Positions 1-4,700 of a DNA stretch of 9,533 nt are shown here, one piece after another. The notes beneath the pieces were generated by a model, which was not told where the DNA came from, made no database searches, and saw only the letters and a list, made by a program, of their open reading frames with translations. Each line of letters opens with the position of its first letter. The stretch's first letter is position 1. Source of the stretch: Bdellovibrionales bacterium (lineage in GTDB: Bacteria > Bdellovibrionota > Bdellovibrionia > Bdellovibrionales > UBA1609); NCBI GenBank assembly GCA_020435025.1, contig JAGRAG010000349.1, positions 1 through 9,533 of the forward strand, given 5' to 3'. The translations under genes were made by a program, and so were the position numbers.

Positions 1-257
1 GAACGGTGTTAACCATCAAAAATGTACGTTATGTTTTTATAAGAAAAAAGGGTCGTCCTTATTTAATTCGAAAAGGAGATACTTTAAAAAGTATCGCCGC
101 GAAAGTATATGGAAACTCAAAAAATTGGAAAAAGATTTGGAAGAACAACCCTCAGTTGATCAAGAACCCCAAAAAGCTCTATGCAGGGTTCACTTTGTAT
201 TATGAAACTGCTTCTGGAGAGCCAACAAAGATACGAAAACCAACGTCCTCTCAGTAG
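1..257 (+). CDS. LysM-domain protein, C-terminal part (5' end outside window)
   Basis: This is the 3' end of a gene that begins upstream. The frame is open to the window edge, and the GTG at 6-8 is an ordinary Val codon candidate with no visible ribosome binding site, so I do not take it as the start. The visible 84 or so residues hold one LysM domain: it begins near YLIRKGDTLKSIAAKVYG, continues through NWKKIWKNNPQLIKNP and ends at KLYAGFTLYY. The GDTL, the Y-G turn and the N-P pair are the usual LysM landmarks. LysM domains bind the glycan of peptidoglycan (family knowledge), so the product probably sits in the periplasm or cell wall. A short basic, Ser/Thr-rich tail follows and ends at TAG (255-257). 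The next gene starts 43 nt downstream with no hairpin between them, which suggests an operon. The function of the missing N-terminal part is unknown. Confidence 0.85.
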   Translation, partial: TVLTIKNVRYVFIRKKGRPYLIRKGDTLKSIAAKVYGNSKNWKKIWKNNPQLIKNPKKLYAGFTLYYETASGEPTKIRKPTSSQ

Positions 258-300
258 TTTATCTGTTGTTTAAATTCTGTTTTTTTGAGACTCTGAATTT

Positions 301-1392
301 ATGGGGCAGAACTCTAACAGAATTTTTAACATCGGCTTATTTGAAGGAGTATGTCTCTTAGTTCTTATATTAGGAACCTTCACAGCAACTTGGGCAGAAT
401 CTAACGCCTTAGACCCCAAGCTGCAAAAGAAAGTGCTTGCCTCTCAGCAAGCGATCTGGGTGGCTCACATACTTCGGCAAAAACCACAGGATAAGAAAAT
501 AGTGGAACTGGATTTTAAGTCTATTCAAATTCCCGTTTTCCTACTTCCCCACGGAGAGAGTTTTCGACCCCTCGTGAAACTACTTCCGGTTTATAAAAAG
601 CCAGGATGGAAGCTTTATGTTGGTAAAAACGTTCCTGTAAAAGAAAGTGGAGATACCGGAGAGTACTATGTCTACGCATATTTAAATTCAAGGATTAGTG
701 AAATCGATTTTTTTGCGAAAAATGAGAGTGGGGATATCATTAAGGAAAAGGTTTACATATTTGCCCCAGAAGCCCGTCAGTTTAAGCAAACCTCGGCGAT
801 TAAATCTATGAGCTTTGATATTGGTTTTTCAAGGCTCTACTATGAGCAAACAACTTTTGGAGTATTTACCGCCTCTTCTTTGCTTCTGGGTATTGGATAT
901 GTTTCTCCGGATGATGGAAAAAAATGGGGATGGTTAGCTGACTTCGATATGACGGTCATGACTTTTGCTTCAGATCCTTTAGACCACAATCCGCAGTATT
1001 ATGAAGGTTTGTTGGCGGTTTCTTATGCTAAAAAGATTTTTAAAAATCCAAGATGGAGAAGTCGCATTATCGCTGGTGTAGGTACCTCGGGATTGATTTC
1101 ACATGGGAGTCCCTTTGGTTATTCGGGATTGGCGGGTCTTGATGTCGGTTTAAAAAGTGAGTTTTATAAGAATAGAACGGAGAGCTATATTTTTGAAGGC
1201 CACTATATGACTTATGATGGAATCAGTTTAACTGCGGATCGGGCTTTGAACATAGAGGGAAAGTGGAGATTTAATTTTGAAAATACACGGCAAATGGTGG
1301 TGGGTTTGAAGTATAGCAGCCATAAATTTCAAGTCAGTTTTGAGGAAATCGAAGTAGACCGATTCGCTTTAACGGGTTCTTTTACATTTTAG
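301..1392 (+). CDS. Secreted protein with C-terminal outer-membrane β-barrel
   Basis: The product is 363 residues. An in-frame TGA at 286-288 lies just upstream, so ATG 301 is the first possible start; its ribosome binding site is weak (a GAG about 10 nt upstream). Residues 1-32 look like a type I signal peptide: hydrophobic core VCLLVLILGTF and a TWA|ES cleavage site after Ala32. Residues about 40-165 form a mixed domain of alternating polar and hydrophobic strands (for example WKLYVGKNVPV and GEYYVYAYLNSRI), possibly Ig-like. From about Met170 to the end the pattern is that of an outer-membrane β-barrel: amphipathic strands of 8-10 residues with aromatic girdles (MSFDIGFSRLYYEQ, SLLLGIGYVS, WGWLADFDMTVM, RSRIIAGVGTSG, MVVGLKYSS), ending in FALTGSFTF with the terminal Phe expected by the Bam insertion machinery. 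The barrel, of about 194 residues, would suit 8-10 strands. It follows the LysM gene closely, so the pair may connect wall and outer membrane. No specific family was recognised. Confidence 0.85.
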   Translation: MGQNSNRIFNIGLFEGVCLLVLILGTFTATWAESNALDPKLQKKVLASQQAIWVAHILRQKPQDKKIVELDFKSIQIPVFLLPHGESFRPLVKLLPVYKKPGWKLYVGKNVPVKESGDTGEYYVYAYLNSRISEIDFFAKNESGDIIKEKVYIFAPEARQFKQTSAIKSMSFDIGFSRLYYEQTTFGVFTASSLLLGIGYVSPDDGKKWGWLADFDMTVMTFASDPLDHNPQYYEGLLAVSYAKKIFKNPRWRSRIIAGVGTSGLISHGSPFGYSGLAGLDVGLKSEFYKNRTESYIFEGHYMTYDGISLTADRALNIEGKWRFNFENTRQMVVGLKYSSHKFQVSFEEIEVDRFALTGSFTF

Positions 1393-1411
1393 AATTTAAA
1401 AATCAGCTTGA

Positions 1412-1429
1412 GGGCTTAACCGTAAGCCC
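1412..1429 (+). terminator. Possible weak terminator hairpin after the barrel gene
   Basis: GGGCTTA (1412-1418), loop ACCG, TAAGCCC (1423-1429) form a perfect 7-bp stem 20 nt after the stop codon of the barrel gene. The first T-run (1441-1445) is 11 nt beyond the stem, so it is not a textbook intrinsic terminator. It may mark the end of the LysM/barrel transcript or protect its 3' end. Confidence 0.4.
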
Positions 1430-1468
1430 ATCGAATGGAGTTTTTAGATTTCAAGATGAAGAGAAGCA

Positions 1469-1491
1469 ATCTATGTTTTCCAAACATAGAT
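1469..1491. promoter_or_regulatory. Perfect 10-bp inverted repeat with 3-nt centre
   Basis: ATCTATGTTT (1469-1478), TCC, AAACATAGAT (1482-1491). The arms are perfect, AT-rich and followed by AATTCAATA rather than a T-run, so an operator-like protein site or an RNA hairpin is more likely than an intrinsic terminator. Its TGTTT...AAACA ends recur in the dyad at 1648-1664. No regulator was identified. Confidence 0.4.
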
Positions 1492-1647
1492 AATTCAATA
1501 CGAAGCGGATAAATATTTTCCTTGAAATAAAAAACGTTCATTTTTTTGCCAAAAATAAATTGTCGCTGAACAACACTGTATAAAAAAATATCGACAAATT
1601 TCGCTTTATAAAAATCTGAGGCAATTAGACTCGCCGAGAGAGTTCTC

Positions 1648-1664
1648 TGTTTCATAATGAAACA
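1648..1664. promoter_or_regulatory. 17-bp perfect palindrome, operator candidate
   Basis: TGTTTCAT-A-ATGAAACA is a perfect palindrome with 8-bp arms around a single central base, about 90 nt upstream of the giant-gene start. With so short a centre it cannot fold as a normal RNA hairpin, so a dimeric DNA-binding protein site is the better reading. The regulator is unknown. Confidence 0.4.
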
Positions 1665-1697
1665 TGCAAAATGTCAAAAACCCTTCAAATAATGGAT

Positions 1698-1713
1698 GAT
1701 TTCTATAGAAATC
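1698..1713. promoter_or_regulatory. 16-bp perfect palindrome near the giant-gene start
   Basis: GATTTCTA followed directly by TAGAAATC, with no centre. It lies 40 nt before ATG 1754 and contains TATAGA, which could also act as a -10 element, although no good -35 stands 16-18 nt upstream. It could be an operator overlapping the promoter. Low certainty. Confidence 0.35.
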
Positions 1714-1741
1714 CGGTGTGGTTTCCGATGTATAGAAAGTT

Positions 1742-1746
1742 GGAGG
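1742..1746 (+). promoter_or_regulatory. Ribosome binding site for the first giant gene
   Basis: GGAGG with a 7-nt spacer to ATG 1754. It fixes the start, which matters because the signal peptide has an unusually long N-region. The following ACGTTA is shared with the leader of the second giant gene (7892-7897). Confidence 0.8.
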
Positions 1747-1753
1747 TACGTTA

Positions 1754-4700
1754 ATGACTATCGAACGATCGAAGAGCCATTTTGTCCAGCTATGTAGGTC
1801 GAGGATTTTATCACTTAATGAATCAATTAAAATAATTATTCGATTTATAGCTTTTAGTTTCGTTACTTTTTCTCTCGTGACCCAACTTGGTTGTTTGCCC
1901 AAAGAAGAAACGATCACCGAAGTCTCCGGCGGTGAAACCTACGGCGGCTTTGAGGGTGTTGATAGCGTATTAACCATTGCATCTAATAAAGTTAAGGTGA
2001 GTTGGACGCCTTCGAATTCCCCCAGTGTCGTGGGATACAATATATATGATGCCACTATTTCAACGTTTCCAAAGCTTGTCAAAAGCGTCAGTGCAGATCG
2101 TTCCGAGGCGACGATTGTTGGTCTTTCAGAAGGGTTTTACTATGCTTTCCGAGTTCGGGCAGTCGATAAGGACGGAAAAGAAGATGTTAACATCAAAGAT
2201 GAAGTGGGGATTCCTTATGGGGGTGTCACAGGTGTGACCGTTGTCAGTAGTACCTCTGCTCAAGTTGAGTTTAATTCCGCTGCAGATGGAGAGGCTTTAG
2301 AGATAAATGTGTATTGTAAAACAGATGGGGAGTACTCTCTTGCTGCTAACGTTCGCGATACATCTAAAACCTCCGTTATTTTATCTGATCTCATACCAAG
2401 TACAACGTACACTTGTCGAGCCGCAATCACTGTTGAGGGGAAAGAAGACAACAATACGGAAACGGTGTCGTTTGAACCTTTAGGACAGGCTTCTGAAATA
2501 ATTTTTCTGACTCAACCGGGTAACGGAGAGGCCGGGGAGACTTTGGCGCAACAGCCAGTTGTAAAGATCTTAGATGCCAATGGAAATGTTGTATCCGGAG
2601 GACCTGATGCCACGGCGCTGATCACCTTAGAAATTTCTGCGGTTTCACCGACCGTGGGTGTCGTGCGTGGAACGGCAACACTCAATGCCGTTGCTGGAGT
2701 AGCGACTTTTTCTGATATCAATCTGCAAGAGGCGGGAATAAAAGTCATTAAGGCGGTGAAGGAAGACACTTCGGCACAGTTTTTTGGAACGGTTCCCAAA
2801 GAAGTCGATTCTTCCACTTTTATTATCAATCCGGGCCCGGTGTCGGCGGCGTTGTCGACCATGACTTTAACACCAGCTGTTCCTCCAGGTGAGCCCTTAG
2901 TTGCCAATGGAACTGATTCCTATACACTAACAGCCACATTGAAAGATCAGTATGCTAACCCTGTGCCGGGGATTCGTCCTACTTTTGAATCTAATATTGT
3001 CGGTGATTTTATTATTCAGCCTTTTCAGTCGTCAGATGATGATGGGATCACGACGGGTACCATTTCCTCAACGGTAGCAGATTCTTTGCCTCCGTTTCGT
3101 GTCGTTTCAGTATCCGCGCCGGCAGGGCTTTCGGATATAAAAGCACTTGTTCCGTTTAAAGCTGGTGATCCTAAGAAGCTCATTTTTACGGTGCAGCCGA
3201 TGAACTCTCCTGCCGGGGATCTGGCAATGAACGATGTGAAGGTCTCGATTACCGATGCCCAAGGCAATGTTGTGGTTTCAGGCTCTGGCTCAACAGACTC
3301 GATCGGTGTTTCGATTGCTTCTAACACAAACGGTGCAATTTTATCAGGTACTTCAACTGTTGCCGCAGTAGCCGGTGTAGCCACCTTTAGCGATTTAGGA
3401 ATTGATCTTACAAAAAATGGTTATGTGCTTGTTGCGAGTTCAGGGATTTTAACTCCTGCTTACAGTAATAGTTTTAATATCACAGCGGGTGTTCCTCAGG
3501 CCGTTTCTATGTCGGGTCCCACGGATGTGTTCTCGGGGTCTTGTAGCTCAGGCATCACTATCCAATTGCAAGACAACGGGGGAAATCCAGCGGCGGCCAT
3601 TCAAAACACAATTGTTCAGTTAAGTGGAATGGGAAGTGCTGTTTTATATAGTAGCAGTTCGTGCGGCGGAAGTGCACTAGGTTCTAGTGTGACCTTCACT
3701 CCCGGAACCCACACACGCACCGTTTATCTTAAAAGCAATAAGGTGGAAGCCCTTTCCTTATCAGCAACGGATTCATCCGCGGTCATGACAGCGGGAACAA
3801 TGAATATCAATGTCAATCCCAGTAAAATGAGTTTATTGGCACAAGCGGCGGCGCCCGCTCCTCCCGGCACCGTTTTATCTGTGGCTGCGGGTCACTGCTC
3901 AACGGAGATTGTGATCACTCCTCTTGCTTTTGATGGATCAGAAGGTCCGATGTACAATGCCACAAGTGTAGTTGTTTCAGGCATCGTGGGTTCGGGGGCC
4001 ACTCTTTATTCAGATGCTGGGTGTTCGATGGCACTAGATCCCTTAAACGTTCCAATGACGGTGGGTTTGGCCCCCAATCACAAGACAAAGCTTTACATTA
4101 AAGATCCGATTGGTGAAAACTTGACCATCAGTGTGTCGGATTCAGGAGGCAATATCGCCACAGTGTCGACTCCTCAGGCTGTGCGAGTGACGGCGTCGGA
4201 TTTGGATTTTTCAGGTCCGACTGCTGTTGTGGCTGGTCAGTGTTCCTCAGCTTTTACCATCGCCTTACATGATACGGCAGATAATGCCGTTAACACTGTC
4301 GGTGATTTGGAACTTTCTATAAACGGGGTTGACGGAGTTTCGACTTCGGGCCAATTTTACACATCTCCTGCTTGTTCCGGGGCCGGCTCCACCACCACGT
4401 TGACCATCCCTGATGGAAGTTCTTCGGCCCAGATTTACTTCCGAGGGATAGCGGCGGAGATTTTAGATATTTCGATTTCCGACCCGAATGGCATAATGAC
4501 CACCTCACAAACCATTCAATTGATTGTCTCACCTTCAGCTCTACGAATCACAGGACCAGGACCAACTTCTTCGAAGTCAAGTGACTGTGTGGGGCCTTTT
4601 TCTGTGGAAACTTTAGATGGTGAAGCCAATGTCGCCGCTGCGGTGACGCCCATTGTAGTGAATCTGTCAGGTCAAGGAGTGGCTGGGTTTTATTATTTAG

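Larger units (their letters stand above)
1393..1753. other. Gene-free AT-rich gap with clustered inverted repeats
   Basis: These 361 nt lie between the barrel gene and the first giant gene. I see no credible gene on either strand. The gap contains perfect dyads at 1412-1429, 1469-1491, 1648-1664 and 1698-1713, and a looser pair, TTGTCG (1560-1565) with CGACAA (1592-1597). The octamer TATAGAAA occurs twice, at 1704-1711 and 1731-1738. No -35/-10 pair with acceptable spacing stands out, so the promoter of the 1754 gene cannot be placed with confidence. Confidence 0.7.

Noticed and set aside
351..404. ATG at 351 preceded by a strong GAAGGAG, opening a 17-codon + strand frame inside the barrel gene
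   Set aside because: It is out of frame with the barrel gene and closes at once; the GAAGGAG codes part of the signal peptide. It does not move the start of the barrel gene, although the weak site at 301 leaves some doubt.
1560..1584. TTGTCG and TATAAA as a promoter for the first giant gene
   Set aside because: The spacer is only 13 nt, too short for a housekeeping sigma factor; no better -35 lies 16-18 nt upstream.
1416..1655. 79-codon frame on the - strand in the gap before the first giant gene
   Set aside because: No ribosome binding site, low-complexity Lys/Phe/Leu/Ile composition typical of AT-rich DNA, and it runs through several dyads. No recognisable domain.
1606..1917. - strand frame starting MIVSSLGKQ, with a similar one at 7858-8064 starting MMVSSFGKQ
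   Set aside because: Their resemblance comes from the paralogous + strand lipobox regions. Both are antisense shadows and diverge as soon as the + strand copies do.
2512..2907. - strand frame similar to the - strand frame at 8695-8916
   Set aside because: The shared sequence mirrors the conserved + strand Ig-like module; Ala/Thr/Pro-rich composition of an antisense reading.
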